From the NCBI GenBank assembly GCA_031271345.1, contig JAISVX010000001.1:248001-312000 (forward strand): 64,000 nt of DNA, read 5' to 3'. The notes under the pieces are model-generated. The model ran no database searches and had not been told where the DNA came from. It was given only the letters and a program-made list of their open reading frames with translations. The position numbers were made by a program, and so were the translations under genes. The DNA comes from Lactobacillaceae bacterium. Lineage in GTDB: Bacteria > Pseudomonadota > Alphaproteobacteria > RF32 > CAG-239. Each line of letters starts with the position of its first letter. Positions within the stretch are counted from its first letter, which is position 1. Of the stretch, positions 43,633 through 54,182 are shown piece after piece.

Positions 43633-44184
43633 ATGGCTAATGCGACCTTGACTAAAAATGATATAAATAAATTGTCTCAGGATATGTCGGCAAAGACTAA
43701 GACCGAGGCAATAAAAAAAGCCGGGCATTATAATGACGCGTCATCAACAGATAATCTTACTTTAAAAATTTCAGAAAACAGCACCGATAAAGAAACAGAA
43801 GCCATTGTCAAGCAGCTGTACAGCCTTGAAAGGCTGACGCCGACGTTAGTCGCGCGTTCAATGTGTATGGGAGATTTAAAGTTTTTTGAGTATGCTCTTT
43901 CCTATCTAACCAAAAGAAACATTAAAGAAATCAGAGAAATATTACGCAATACGGAAGACGAATATATGATAAGAAATATAATGCGGGAAGCCCGTATTTC
44001 CAACACATTTTTCCCTGCCGTAATTGCCGCGCTAAAAATTATATATGAATTAAATTTTGATATGAGAAAAGAAAGTAGGGAAAATTTCATACAAAAAGTC
44101 GTAGAAAGAGTATTAACATTTGACAGTGTTAATGAAAAAATGGATATTAAAGATATACAGTACCTAATTTCAAAGATAAGTTGA
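43633..44184 (+). CDS. DUF2336-family protein
   Basis: 183 residues from the ATG at 43633, which follows GAGAG; a TTG at 43615 is a less likely start. The N-terminal LTKNDINKLSQDMSAKTK segment and the C-terminal LTPTLVARSMCMGDLKFFEY part are like those of DUF2336, a helical-repeat family mainly in alphaproteobacteria, some members fused to signalling domains. Function unknown. It overlaps the HD-GYP gene or lies just before it, which suggests a two-component signalling unit. Confidence 0.72.
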   Translation: MANATLTKNDINKLSQDMSAKTKTEAIKKAGHYNDASSTDNLTLKISENSTDKETEAIVKQLYSLERLTPTLVARSMCMGDLKFFEYALSYLTKRNIKEIREILRNTEDEYMIRNIMREARISNTFFPAVIAALKIIYELNFDMRKESRENFIQKVVERVLTFDSVNEKMDIKDIQYLISKIS

Positions 44185-44204
44185 CAAGTAGTCGGAGAAG
44201 AACA

Positions 44205-45887
44205 TTGGTTAATATAGTTGAGGATTTATTGTTTGATGTTTTTGAGCTTCAAGAGTTCATCTCTAAAGAAGAAGAATATCATGTCATAATTCAAAAAACG
44301 ACGCAGCTTGCGATGAAAGTGGCAAATGCGGACGCGTGTTTCTTCTATAATATTGACAATAACGGGTACCTAAGCTTGGACTACAGCGTAAATCAGAGTC
44401 TAAAAATGTCAAAGGCGGGCATTGATAACTTATCTTACGCCTCCATCGTCAATTTGTCAGACCAAAAAGTTAAGATTAAAAAATCTGCGGTTGAGCGAAG
44501 CGCTCTTAATAAAGAGGTGCTGAATTTAAGCCATATATATGTAAACAGCGATTTGGACAATTCTTTTTTTGAAAAATATGATTTAAATAATAACTATACG
44601 ACAAACTCTGTTTTGACAATTCCTTTGATAGATAAGAAAGAAGATGTTATTGCCGTTGCCCAGTTTGTTAATGCTTTAGACAGCAATGGCAAGTCCATTC
44701 CCTTTACAAAAGATATGCAAAGAGCGATAACCTTTTTATGCGAGCTTTTGGCATATTTAGTTGAAAACAGAAGGCTGCGAGAGTCTTACGGACATTTATT
44801 GGAATCGTTTATTGAAGTTATCGCGAGGGCTATAGACGCAAAATCGCCTTATACGGGAAGTCACTGCCAGCATGTGCCGGTTATTACCAGAATGCTTGCG
44901 ACAGCCGCGGTGCAGGAAGACAGCGGACCGCTGGCTGGTTTTGAAATGACCTCGGAAGAATGGTATTCTCTGCACATCGCGTCATGGCTGCACGACTGCG
45001 GAAAACTTACTACTCCAGAATATATTGTTGATAAAGCGACAAAGCTTGAAACCATTAATAACAGAATTCATGAAATAAGGTCTCGTTTTGAAATTCTGCG
45101 CAGAGACGCTCATATCGAGTATCTTAAAAAACGTTTGGGAGATGTTGATACAAAAGAAAACCTTGAGGCGGAATTTGTTGCAAAAGTGAAAAAACTTGAG
45201 GATGATTTTGATTTTGTCGCAAGATGTAATATCGGCGATAATGCAATGAGCGACGATGATATTTCAAGATTGAAAAACATTTCCGAGATTAAGTTTAAAA
45301 GATATTTCAGCCGTATGAAGGGATTGTCTTGGGCGGAAAGAGACAGCGTCGTCGACCATGAGCTTTACAGCAAGCCCAGCATAGAAAACCTTCTGCAAAA
45401 CCGAGAAGACCACCTGTTTGGAGGATATAACAGGGGAGAACTTTATAATCTTGAAATCAGAAGAGGTACAATTACGGCGGAAGAACGAACAAAAATTAAC
45501 GAGCATATAGAAGTTACCATCGACATGCTAAAGGCTCTTCCTTTCCCTAAAGAGCTGTCAAATGTTGTCGAGTATGCCGGCTCCCATCACGAGAGAATGG
45601 ACGGACAAGGGTATCCAAACGGCTTAACCGGCGAGGAAATGTCAATCCCGGCAAGGGTAATCGCCATAGCGGATATTTTTGAAGCGCTTACCGCAAGCGA
45701 CAGACCGTATAAAGAGACAAAAACATTGTCTCAGGTTTTAAGCATTATGAAGAGCATGAAAAACACCGGTCACATAGACCCGGATTTATACCGAGTGTTT
45801 ATAAACAATAAAGTATATCTCGAATATGCCAAACAATATATGAAGCCGGAACAAATTGATGAGATAAATCCCGGCGACTATCTATAA
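44205..45887 (+). CDS. GAF-like and HD-GYP domain phosphodiesterase
   Basis: 560 residues from the TTG at 44205, which has GGAG at 44194-44197; a TTG at 44181 overlapping the DUF2336 stop is possible but has a poorer site. An N-terminal GAF-like domain (about 15-190) precedes an HD-GYP domain: HCQHV, the SWLHDCGK metal site (about 264-271), an insertion of about 110 residues, and HHERMDGQGYPNGL (about 465-478). HD-GYP enzymes hydrolyse cyclic di-GMP. The large insertion between the HD and GYP parts is unusual in length but contains charged helices. Confidence 0.88.
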   Translation: MVNIVEDLLFDVFELQEFISKEEEYHVIIQKTTQLAMKVANADACFFYNIDNNGYLSLDYSVNQSLKMSKAGIDNLSYASIVNLSDQKVKIKKSAVERSALNKEVLNLSHIYVNSDLDNSFFEKYDLNNNYTTNSVLTIPLIDKKEDVIAVAQFVNALDSNGKSIPFTKDMQRAITFLCELLAYLVENRRLRESYGHLLESFIEVIARAIDAKSPYTGSHCQHVPVITRMLATAAVQEDSGPLAGFEMTSEEWYSLHIASWLHDCGKLTTPEYIVDKATKLETINNRIHEIRSRFEILRRDAHIEYLKKRLGDVDTKENLEAEFVAKVKKLEDDFDFVARCNIGDNAMSDDDISRLKNISEIKFKRYFSRMKGLSWAERDSVVDHELYSKPSIENLLQNREDHLFGGYNRGELYNLEIRRGTITAEERTKINEHIEVTIDMLKALPFPKELSNVVEYAGSHHERMDGQGYPNGLTGEEMSIPARVIAIADIFEALTASDRPYKETKTLSQVLSIMKSMKNTGHIDPDLYRVFINNKVYLEYAKQYMKPEQIDEINPGDYL

Positions 45888-45987
45888 AATGATTTTATAA
45901 AGTATCTAGAGCCGATTTTGCGAATACAGAAATTTTGAATAAAAATTTTTTCTTATTTCTTGTTAGCTAACTCTATAAAATCATTTT
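45883..45987. repeat. Inverted repeat flanking the gap before the glyoxalase gene
   Basis: TATAAAATGATTTTATA (45883-45899) is itself almost palindromic and contains the HD-GYP stop codon. Its 14-base part at 45886-45899 recurs inverted at 45974-45987, separated by 74 bases. It could be a weak terminator or a binding site pair; its role is open. Confidence 0.5.
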
Positions 45988-46011
45988 GTGTATTTAAGGA
46001 GGGGGGGTGTA

Positions 46012-46722
46012 ATGAAAATCGAAACTGTTTTGTGCCGTGAAGGCTCTATGGATAATTATGCTTATATAATAATTGATGAAGATACCGGCGTTTCCGCAAT
46101 TGTTGACGCTCCAGAGGCGGCAAATATTGTCAACAGATGTTTAGAGCTTGGCATAAAGCCGGAGTATATATTAAACACTCATCATCATTTTGACCATACG
46201 GACGCGAATATTGAGCTGAAAAATATTTTTGGCTCTAAAATAGTTGGAGCCGCGTATGATGAGCATAGGATACCGGGAATAGACATTAGCGTGAGAGATG
46301 GCGATATATTTAAGATTGGAAGCTTGGAAGCTCATATAATCCATGCTGAAGGACATACAACAGGTCATATTTTGTGGTACTTTTCAAAAGAAAAAGCATT
46401 GTTTACAGGGGACGTTTTGTTTAACCTCTGTGTCGGCGGATTATTTGAGGGAACTTCTGAGCAAATGCTTAACTCTTTGAAAAAGATAAAAACCCTTCCA
46501 GACGATGTAATGTTTTATCCAGGGCATGAATATACTATCCATGCAATAGGTTTTGCCATGAGGGCAAACACGGGAAATTCAGTTATGGATGAATATGTTA
46601 AAATTGCGCAGGAAAGGCTTGATAAGGGGCTTCCTGTCAGTCCGATAAGCCTAGGTATGGAGAAAGCCTGCAACCCTTACCTTAAGGCTGATTCTAAGGA
46701 AGATATAAAGAATTTATTCTAG
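46012..46722 (+). CDS. gloB: Glyoxalase II-like metallo-beta-lactamase hydrolase
   Basis: 236 residues. The zinc motif THHHFDHTDAN (about residues 56-66, HxHxDH) and downstream HAEGHTTGH, FTGDVLF and YPGHEYT segments are those of hydroxyacylglutathione hydrolase. GloB converts S-lactoylglutathione to lactate and glutathione, completing methylglyoxal detoxification. The C-terminal part ends NPYLKA as in the family. The ATG at 46012 has AAGGAGG at 45996-46002 and a run of seven G in the spacer. Confidence 0.88.
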   Translation: MKIETVLCREGSMDNYAYIIIDEDTGVSAIVDAPEAANIVNRCLELGIKPEYILNTHHHFDHTDANIELKNIFGSKIVGAAYDEHRIPGIDISVRDGDIFKIGSLEAHIIHAEGHTTGHILWYFSKEKALFTGDVLFNLCVGGLFEGTSEQMLNSLKKIKTLPDDVMFYPGHEYTIHAIGFAMRANTGNSVMDEYVKIAQERLDKGLPVSPISLGMEKACNPYLKADSKEDIKNLF

Positions 46723-46728
46723 GCGGTT

Positions 46729-47865
46729 TTAGTCTTTTCCAATATTTATATGCCTGTTTATATAAAAGGATAAAATAATTCCGAAACTTGCCATTACCGA
46801 CATCATAACCGTTCCGCCGTACGATATGAGAGGCAGGGGGATGCCGACGACAGGAATCAAGTCCAGGACCATTGCGGTGTTCATAGATACATATATAAAG
46901 TAGTTTGTCGTCAGTCCGATAATTACAAGCTTGCCGAAATATCCTGTTGTTTTTAGGGCAAATGAATAGCCGTAAGCGATTATCAGCATATTTATAATAA
47001 CGACAAAAACGGCTCCGACCATGCCGAACTCTTCAGATAACATGGTGAAAATGAAATCGGTATGTTTTTCCGGCAAAAAGTTTAAATGGCTTTGGGTTCC
47101 CTGAAGATAACCTTTGCCGAAAATGCCTCCCGAGCCGAGAGCTATTTTTGATTGGATAATATTATATCCAGAGCCTAAAGGGTCTCTTTCGGGGTTTAAA
47201 AATGTGTATACGCGTTCCTTTTGATAATCATGTAAAAAGTGCCAGATTATGGGAAGGGATATAAGCGCGGCAATTCCCGCTACTATAAATTTCCATATTT
47301 GCACCCCTACAATAAAAAATATTACTCCCGCAGAAAATATCATCATTAACGCGGTGCCAAGGTCCGGCTGTAAAACGGTGAGTATGGCTGGAATGGCAAC
47401 CATAAGACCTGGTATTATAATGCCCCTGAAGTTTTCTATGCTCTGTATTGACGAATTGTGAAAATATTTTGCCAAAGCAAGAATAAGCGAGATTTTCATA
47501 ATCTCCGAAGGCTGTATTCTAATAAATCCAATATCAATCCACCTTTGCGCGCCTTTGCCGATATGCCCCTCAACTTCGACTATTATTAACAGTATGACGG
47601 TAAGAAAGAATAAGGGGTATGCCAGCCTCAGATAATATTTTACATCCACTAACGACAAGGTAATCATAATGCAAAAGCTTATCCCGAATCTTATCAGGTG
47701 TTTTGATGCCCATGGCTGCCAGTCTCCGCCAGACGCCGAATATAGCATCATTGTTCCGATGGCGGCAATTATGATGATGAAATAAATATAGGCAAAGCTT
47801 AAGTTGTATAACTTTTCCTTTATGCTTAAACTCTGATTTCCTAAGCCCATACCTTGTCTGCGCAT
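46729..47865 (-). CDS. rodA: Peptidoglycan glycosyltransferase RodA
   Basis: 378 residues, about ten membrane helices, of the SEDS family. Features are the RWIDIGFIRIQPSEIMKISL segment, QPDLGTALMM (catalytic Asp in the loop about 165-170), and YNIIQSKIALGSGGIFGKGY, with LPEKHTDFIFTMLSEEFG. RodA polymerises glycan strands during cell elongation with the transpeptidase PBP2. It lies ten bases downstream of mrdA and closes the mre operon. Confidence 0.95.
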   Translation of the reverse strand: MRRQGMGLGNQSLSIKEKLYNLSFAYIYFIIIIAAIGTMMLYSASGGDWQPWASKHLIRFGISFCIMITLSLVDVKYYLRLAYPLFFLTVILLIIVEVEGHIGKGAQRWIDIGFIRIQPSEIMKISLILALAKYFHNSSIQSIENFRGIIIPGLMVAIPAILTVLQPDLGTALMMIFSAGVIFFIVGVQIWKFIVAGIAALISLPIIWHFLHDYQKERVYTFLNPERDPLGSGYNIIQSKIALGSGGIFGKGYLQGTQSHLNFLPEKHTDFIFTMLSEEFGMVGAVFVVIINMLIIAYGYSFALKTTGYFGKLVIIGLTTNYFIYVSMNTAMVLDLIPVVGIPLPLISYGGTVMMSVMASFGIILSFYINRHINIGKD

Positions 47866-47875
47866 TATTCTTTTC

Positions 47876-49702
47876 CTATTCCTTTATGTCTTCATCATCC
47901 AGTTTTAATGCTTCAAGCAGTAGTTTTGAAGCAATCGGCGCCGCGACGGCAGAGCCGCTTCTTCCATGCTCTACAATTACGACAACGGCATATTTGGGGT
48001 TATTATGAGGCGCATATCCGACAAAAAGAGCGTGGTTTCTAAACTTCCAGGGCAAATCTTCCTGTTTGATTATTCCGCTCTGCCTCTCTTTTAATGATAT
48101 TCTTTTTACTTGAGTTGTTCCAGTTTTTCCGCCCATTTTTTTGCCTTTATAATCAAATTTGGACATAAATGCCGTTCCGCCCGAAATGTTTACGACCTCA
48201 TACATACCGGCTTTTACCGTATCAAAATATTTTTTTTGAATGTTCAAACTTTCGGGAGCTTTCGATAAAACGTTCTGCTTTATAAAGGTAGGTTCGACTT
48301 CAACACCGTTGTTGGCAATCATCGCCATCATTTTTGCCAGCTGTATCGGCGTGGTCAGTATATATCCCTGTCCAATGCCGGAAATCATGCTTTCGCCCTG
48401 CTGCCAAGCCTCTCCGAACCTTTTCATTTTCCAGTCTTTGTTGGGGATTAAACCGTCTCTTTCGTCATCAAGCCCGATACCAGTTTTTTTGCCCAGACCA
48501 AACTTGTCCGCCATATTGTATATCTTATCAATGCCCAATTTTTGTGAAATGTTATAAAAATATATATCGCAGGAATGTTTTATTGCCTCAACCAGGTCTA
48601 TTCTGCCGTGTCCATCATGTTTCCAGCAGTGAAAGATATGATTTCCGAGAGTTGTTTTTCCCGAGCAGTACTCGGTGCTTGTTGTTGAAATAATATTATC
48701 TGTTAAAGCCGCGAGCGCTACGACCATTTTGAAGGTCGAGCCTGGAGAGTATTGTCCTGAAACAGCTTTGTTTGACAGTGGATTCCTTTCGCTTTTTTGC
48801 AGTTCTTCCCAATCTTTTGTGCTTATGCCCTGAATGAAAAGGTTGGGGTCAAAAGATGGAAAAGATGAAAACGAAATAACTTCGCCGGTATTGACATCCA
48901 TTACAATTGCGGCGCCGCTTTCATCTTTAAATAGTTCGTGGGCTTTTTTCTGCAGCCTTACATCTATAGATAAAGTAACGTCTTCGCCGGCGATACCATC
49001 AACGCGTTGAATCTCCTGCATAATGCGTCCGAAGGCGTTTACCTCAAGCTTTAAGTTTCCGCCTTTTCCGCGCAGTTTCTTTTCAAAAGTTTTTTCCAGC
49101 CCTTTTCTGCCAATCCTAAAATCCGGAACCTCGAGAAGCGGGTCGTTTTCTTTTTTTAAATCGTCTTTAGTAACATAAGAGACATAACCTAATATGTGAG
49201 CGGTCAGCTCGCCGTAAGGATAATGCCTTAAGAGACCCTCATCAACAAAAATGCCGGGTAAATCTGATGAATGAAGCTGAATCTTCGCCATATCTTCCCA
49301 TGACAGGTTGTCTTTGATTTTTATTGGAACAAAACTTTTGTTTTTCTTTAGGTCTTTTTTTATTTTATCTATTTCACCTTCGGTCAGCGGCATAATCTCA
49401 TTGAAGGCTTTTAGGGTTTCGTCTATGCTGGTTGTCTGCTCGGCTACAATAAGAGCCTGAAAATTTTGCTGGTTAACAGCAAGCGGTTCATTGTTTCTAT
49501 CGAATATTCTCCCTCTGTGAGGAATCAGAATTCTTGTGGAAATGCGGTTTCTGTCGGCAAGGGTTTTATATCTGTCCGCTTGGTATACCTGCAAGTGATA
49601 AAGACGCAAAATAATGGCGAGCATGATAAAAAAATTGAACGCCGCCATTATTAATGCGCGTTTTATCAAAATTCTTCCCTTATCGTTATCTCTGTTCATC
49701 AT
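47876..49702 (-). CDS. mrdA: Penicillin-binding protein 2
   Basis: 608 residues. An N-terminal membrane anchor (about 15-37) is followed by the dimerisation domain and the transpeptidase domain. The catalytic motif is SPGSTFKM (S-x-x-K, about 325-332), then SCD as the SxN-like motif and KTGTTQ (about 530-535). PBP2 crosslinks peptidoglycan for elongation and partners with RodA. The ATG shares its first base with the last base of the mreD stop, so they are tightly coupled. Confidence 0.96.
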   Translation of the reverse strand: MMNRDNDKGRILIKRALIMAAFNFFIMLAIILRLYHLQVYQADRYKTLADRNRISTRILIPHRGRIFDRNNEPLAVNQQNFQALIVAEQTTSIDETLKAFNEIMPLTEGEIDKIKKDLKKNKSFVPIKIKDNLSWEDMAKIQLHSSDLPGIFVDEGLLRHYPYGELTAHILGYVSYVTKDDLKKENDPLLEVPDFRIGRKGLEKTFEKKLRGKGGNLKLEVNAFGRIMQEIQRVDGIAGEDVTLSIDVRLQKKAHELFKDESGAAIVMDVNTGEVISFSSFPSFDPNLFIQGISTKDWEELQKSERNPLSNKAVSGQYSPGSTFKMVVALAALTDNIISTTSTEYCSGKTTLGNHIFHCWKHDGHGRIDLVEAIKHSCDIYFYNISQKLGIDKIYNMADKFGLGKKTGIGLDDERDGLIPNKDWKMKRFGEAWQQGESMISGIGQGYILTTPIQLAKMMAMIANNGVEVEPTFIKQNVLSKAPESLNIQKKYFDTVKAGMYEVVNISGGTAFMSKFDYKGKKMGGKTGTTQVKRISLKERQSGIIKQEDLPWKFRNHALFVGYAPHNNPKYAVVVIVEHGRSGSAVAAPIASKLLLEALKLDDEDIKE

Positions 49703-50220
49703 TATATGTCGTCCTCCATCAGATGATTTTGGATATAGGCATTAACGAAACTGAAAATAGGATAAAAAACAATTGTTGCCAGCAGGCTGAAAATCAAAGG
49801 AATAAACGGTAAAAACTGGCTGTAGTAAATAGACAAGACAAACCATTTTATAATTGACGCGCTGGCGGCAATAAACGCGAAGCCGTACCATGTTACTGTA
49901 AATGGTTTGTTTGCGACAAATTTATATATCAAATTTGTCAGAACATAAACAAAGAGAATAGTAAAAATATTTATTCCAAAAGGCGTCGAAGACACAATAT
50001 CTTCAAGCATTCCGATGATATAAATAGAGATAATGCCAAACATGTACGGGCGGTATATCAGCCAGAAATAGACGCAGATTATGGAGACATAAGGTCTGAT
50101 ATTGTCAGCGACGAAGGGATATCTGGGAATACAGAAAATTAAAACAAAAAGAATAGAGCTAATGACTGGCATTAACTGCTGGATTTGTATTTTTATATTT
50201 TCAGCCCAAAATTCTCTCAT
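49702..50220 (-). CDS. mreD: Rod-shape-determining protein MreD
   Basis: 172 residues, five to six membrane helices. The position between mreC and mrdA and the YRPYMFGIISIYIIGMLEDIVSSTPFG segment identify MreD, a membrane scaffold of the elongasome. MreD is variable, so the call rests largely on the operon and hydrophobic pattern. It overlaps mrdA by one base. Confidence 0.9.
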   Translation of the reverse strand: MREFWAENIKIQIQQLMPVISSILFVLIFCIPRYPFVADNIRPYVSIICVYFWLIYRPYMFGIISIYIIGMLEDIVSSTPFGINIFTILFVYVLTNLIYKFVANKPFTVTWYGFAFIAASASIIKWFVLSIYYSQFLPFIPLIFSLLATIVFYPIFSFVNAYIQNHLMEDDI

Positions 50221-50237
50221 GCTTATCTCATAAAAAC

Positions 50238-51083
50238 CTAATTAGCTTCGTCAATATCATAACCGATTATTCTTATGTATTCCGCGCCCTGAATATCTGC
50301 GTAAGGCTTTACTTTTATGCCGCTTTTGTCAATGGAGATAACGACGCCGACCGGCAGTCCCGGAGGGAACACGCCGGCTATTCCCGAAGTAATGATTTTG
50401 TCGCCGATACTTATATCAGCCGCTCTCGGGGTAAACATAAGTTTGTTAATGTTTGTGTTATCTCCGATTAAAATTCCTCTGACTCTGTTTTTTTCGACAA
50501 TTACAGGAATTTTAGAGTTAATGTCTGTTATCAGAGTTATTTTAGAATACATTTTACCAACATTTTCCACGCGTCCGACCACGCCTGTATTTGACATTGC
50601 GATATGTCCTTTTCTGATTTTATCGCTGCCGCCCGTATAGGCAATTACGGAGTTTGAAAAAGCGTCGTTTTCTGTCGCAACTATTCGAATGGTTGAAGAT
50701 GTTGCTTCTGGGGGCGGAATATAGTCGAGTAGGCGGGATAAAAGCCTGTTTTCAATCTCTAAAGATTTTAAGTATCTGTTTTCATCATTAAGCTTTAAGT
50801 TTTCGCCTTTTAACGCAATGTTTTCCTTATATGTTTTTTGCAAATCAACGGCGTAGTCATATCCTTTGACCGTAATTTTTGCGGGGATTGATAAAGTGTC
50901 GATAAGAGGAGAAACAATGTTCATAGCCAAAGACGAGGTTTCGCCGATAACTTTGGTATCGGTCTTGCTTATGAGCATGAAAGCAAAAGCGGACAAAAAC
51001 AAAATTACAATTGCAAATCTTTTTGTCAGAAGCTTGATTTTGCTGAGTTTAAGAAATAAAAGTTTTTTGTTTTTTGCTCTCAT
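50238..51083 (-). CDS. mreC: Rod-shape-determining protein MreC
   Basis: 281 residues. Cytoplasmic start with basic residues, one membrane helix (about 23-40), a coiled coil (about 75-115) and a periplasmic beta-rich part with the VVGRVENVG-like and TDINSKIPV segments. MreC links MreB to PBP2 in the periplasm. It starts 88 bases downstream of mreB, with a hairpin between, and precedes mreD. Confidence 0.94.
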   Translation of the reverse strand: MRAKNKKLLFLKLSKIKLLTKRFAIVILFLSAFAFMLISKTDTKVIGETSSLAMNIVSPLIDTLSIPAKITVKGYDYAVDLQKTYKENIALKGENLKLNDENRYLKSLEIENRLLSRLLDYIPPPEATSSTIRIVATENDAFSNSVIAYTGGSDKIRKGHIAMSNTGVVGRVENVGKMYSKITLITDINSKIPVIVEKNRVRGILIGDNTNINKLMFTPRAADISIGDKIITSGIAGVFPPGLPVGVVISIDKSGIKVKPYADIQGAEYIRIIGYDIDEAN

Positions 51084-51115
51084 AACAATCCTATTTTGAA
51101 GGGTTTTTAAAAGTG

Positions 51116-51148
51116 CTTAAGAGTGATAAGCTATCTACCACTCTTAAG
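51116..51148 (-). terminator. Hairpin between mreB and mreC
   Basis: CTTAAGAGTG (51116-51125) pairs with CACTCTTAAG (51139-51148); the loop is 13 bases. On the minus strand it is followed by CACTTTTAAAAA, a weak T run. It may partly terminate mreB transcripts, giving more MreB than MreC. Confidence 0.6.
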
Positions 51149-51171
51149 AATTTTTGCTGTACAAGCCGGGC

Positions 51172-52221
<1,050 letters not shown>

Positions 52222-52272
52222 CTAAAATCGAACATTAATCTTTAAGTTTATTATTATAAGTGTTTTATAACG

Positions 52273-53211
52273 TTATGAGCTTTTGTGCAATACCTTTTTA
52301 AGCTCTTTCATAAGATTTTTGTCGCTTTTATAACATTTTTTCAATGTCATATCGGATTTAAGTTTATTATTAAACCAGGTCCTTTGTCTTTTTGCATATT
52401 GCCTTGTATGCAGCTTGGCAAGAACGATGGCTTCAGACAAAGCTGTCCTGCCTTCAAGATGGTCTATCAGCTCGGGTACGCCCAGAGCTTTCATTGCGGG
52501 GAGGTTTTTATTCAGACCTAAAGACATAATTTTTTTTGCTTCTTCCAAAGCTCCAAGTTCCAGCATTTTATCAAAACGCCAAAAACTTGCCTCATCTAAG
52601 TCTTGAGCGGAAGGAATAATTTTTATTACATAAAATTCCGCTTCGGGAATTGGTCGAATATTTGGTTCTTTATGCCATTCCGATATGCTTTTTCCCGTGT
52701 CTTGCAAAACTTCATAAGCCCGCCTTACCCGCGTGGTATCGTTTGGGCTTAATTTTTTTGCGGTTTCCGGGTCTTTTTCTTCAAGTATTTTGTGGATGCC
52801 ATGAGATCCTATTTTATCTAAAAGCGCAGCCGTTTCCTGTTGTATTTTTACAGACGTTTCCGATATCGGTGACATGCCGTTTATAAGTATATCAATATAC
52901 ATTCCGCTTCCGCCGACGACAACAGGCATTTTACCATTTTTCCAGGCGTTTCTGATTTCCGCCGCCGCTAATTTAAGCCATTCCGCAACGGTTCCGTGGC
53001 GGGCGCTTTCAAATAATCCGTAAAGCTTGTGAGGTATTTGTTTTTTTTCATCTTCTGTCGGACATGCCGAGAGGATTGGCGTGTCTTTGTATATCTGCAT
53101 TGAATCGGCATTTATAATTATTCCGTCAAACTCTTTGGCGACATCTAATGCTAAACTGGATTTTCCAGATGCCGTCGGTCCGCCGATTACAATGACTAGA
53201 TTTTTTTGCAA
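52273..53211 (-). CDS. miaA: tRNA dimethylallyltransferase MiaA
   Basis: 312 residues from the TTG at 53211, which has GGAG eight bases upstream; a GTG at 53238 is an alternative with poorer spacing. P-loop GGPTASGKSSLA and INADSMQIYKD, then VVVGGSGMYIDILINGM and the RQYAKRQRTWF motif. MiaA adds a dimethylallyl group to A37 of tRNAs reading UNN codons. The start overlaps the end of ddl by 16 bases, so they are probably coupled. Confidence 0.94.
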   Translation of the reverse strand: MQKNLVIVIGGPTASGKSSLALDVAKEFDGIIINADSMQIYKDTPILSACPTEDEKKQIPHKLYGLFESARHGTVAEWLKLAAAEIRNAWKNGKMPVVVGGSGMYIDILINGMSPISETSVKIQQETAALLDKIGSHGIHKILEEKDPETAKKLSPNDTTRVRRAYEVLQDTGKSISEWHKEPNIRPIPEAEFYVIKIIPSAQDLDEASFWRFDKMLELGALEEAKKIMSLGLNKNLPAMKALGVPELIDHLEGRTALSEAIVLAKLHTRQYAKRQRTWFNNKLKSDMTLKKCYKSDKNLMKELKKVLHKSS

Positions 53212-54104
53212 GACGCGTTCTCCACGAGGGTTTTGCACAGCTCCTCATAACTCATTCCAATATACGCGGCTTGTTCCGGGACTAATGACAAAGGCGTCAG
53301 TCCGGGATTGGTGTTTATTTCCAAAAACACCACGCCGTCGGTTTCGTTATATCTTAAATCGCTTCGTGATACGGTGTTGCAGTCGAGAGCATTATGAATT
53401 CTTTCCGAATAGCTCATTACTATATTCGTTACATCATCGGGAAGCGGCGCTGGGAGGATGTGTTCCGTCAGCCCGTCGGTATATTTTGCCTCATAATTAT
53501 AAAACTCTTTTGAAGCAACCAGTTCTGTGACAACATGGGCTTTGCCGTTTATAACCGCGCAGGTTATCTCTTTTCCGTCAATAAACTTTTCAATCAGAAT
53601 ATCCTGATTCTCGTCAGCATAGTTGACATGTTTTAAATCTTTTTCGGTTTTGATTATAAAAACGCCGACGCTTGAGCCTTCGCTTACGGGTTTGATTACA
53701 TAAGGCAGTTCTATTCTGGTTCCTTTTTCTTTGAATTTTTTAAAAGTCATTTTTTGGGATTCCGCAACATTTATCCCTAAAGAAACTGCGACCTCTTTCG
53801 TTACCTGCTTGTTCATTCCGATTGCCGAGGCATTTACGCCGGAATGCGTGTACGGAATCTGCAAAATATCCAAGAATCCCTGGATTGAACCGTCTTCTCC
53901 GAAGGTTCCGTGCAGCGCGTTAAAAACAACGTCAGGTTTAATTTTTATCAGTTCTTTTGAGAATTTGTGACCGTTTTTTAAGTCGTATTCATAGACTTCA
54001 TAGCCGGAGTTTTTAAGAGCCTGCGCGGCTCCTTTTCCCGTAACCAGGCTGACTTCTCTTTCAGAAGACATGCCTCCCATTACAACCATAACTTTTTTCA
54101 TCAT
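53196..54104 (-). CDS. ddl: D-alanine-D-alanine ligase
   Basis: 302 residues. The N-terminal GGMSSEREVSL and HGTFGEDGSIQGFLDI motifs, the EGSSVGV phosphate loop and the C-terminal LEINTNPGLTPLSLVP of the ATP-grasp domain are clear. Ddl makes the D-Ala-D-Ala ending of the peptidoglycan stem. It precedes miaA, which is a less common neighbour. The start may be either of two adjacent ATG codons. Confidence 0.95.
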   Translation of the reverse strand: MMKKVMVVMGGMSSEREVSLVTGKGAAQALKNSGYEVYEYDLKNGHKFSKELIKIKPDVVFNALHGTFGEDGSIQGFLDILQIPYTHSGVNASAIGMNKQVTKEVAVSLGINVAESQKMTFKKFKEKGTRIELPYVIKPVSEGSSVGVFIIKTEKDLKHVNYADENQDILIEKFIDGKEITCAVINGKAHVVTELVASKEFYNYEAKYTDGLTEHILPAPLPDDVTNIVMSYSERIHNALDCNTVSRSDLRYNETDGVVFLEINTNPGLTPLSLVPEQAAYIGMSYEELCKTLVENASCKKI

Positions 54105-54182
54105 TTCTACTCTTTATAATTTTGAATTTTGTGTTATTATGCCACCCAAGTTTTGATTTTTTATTAAGAAGACGTGAATTTT

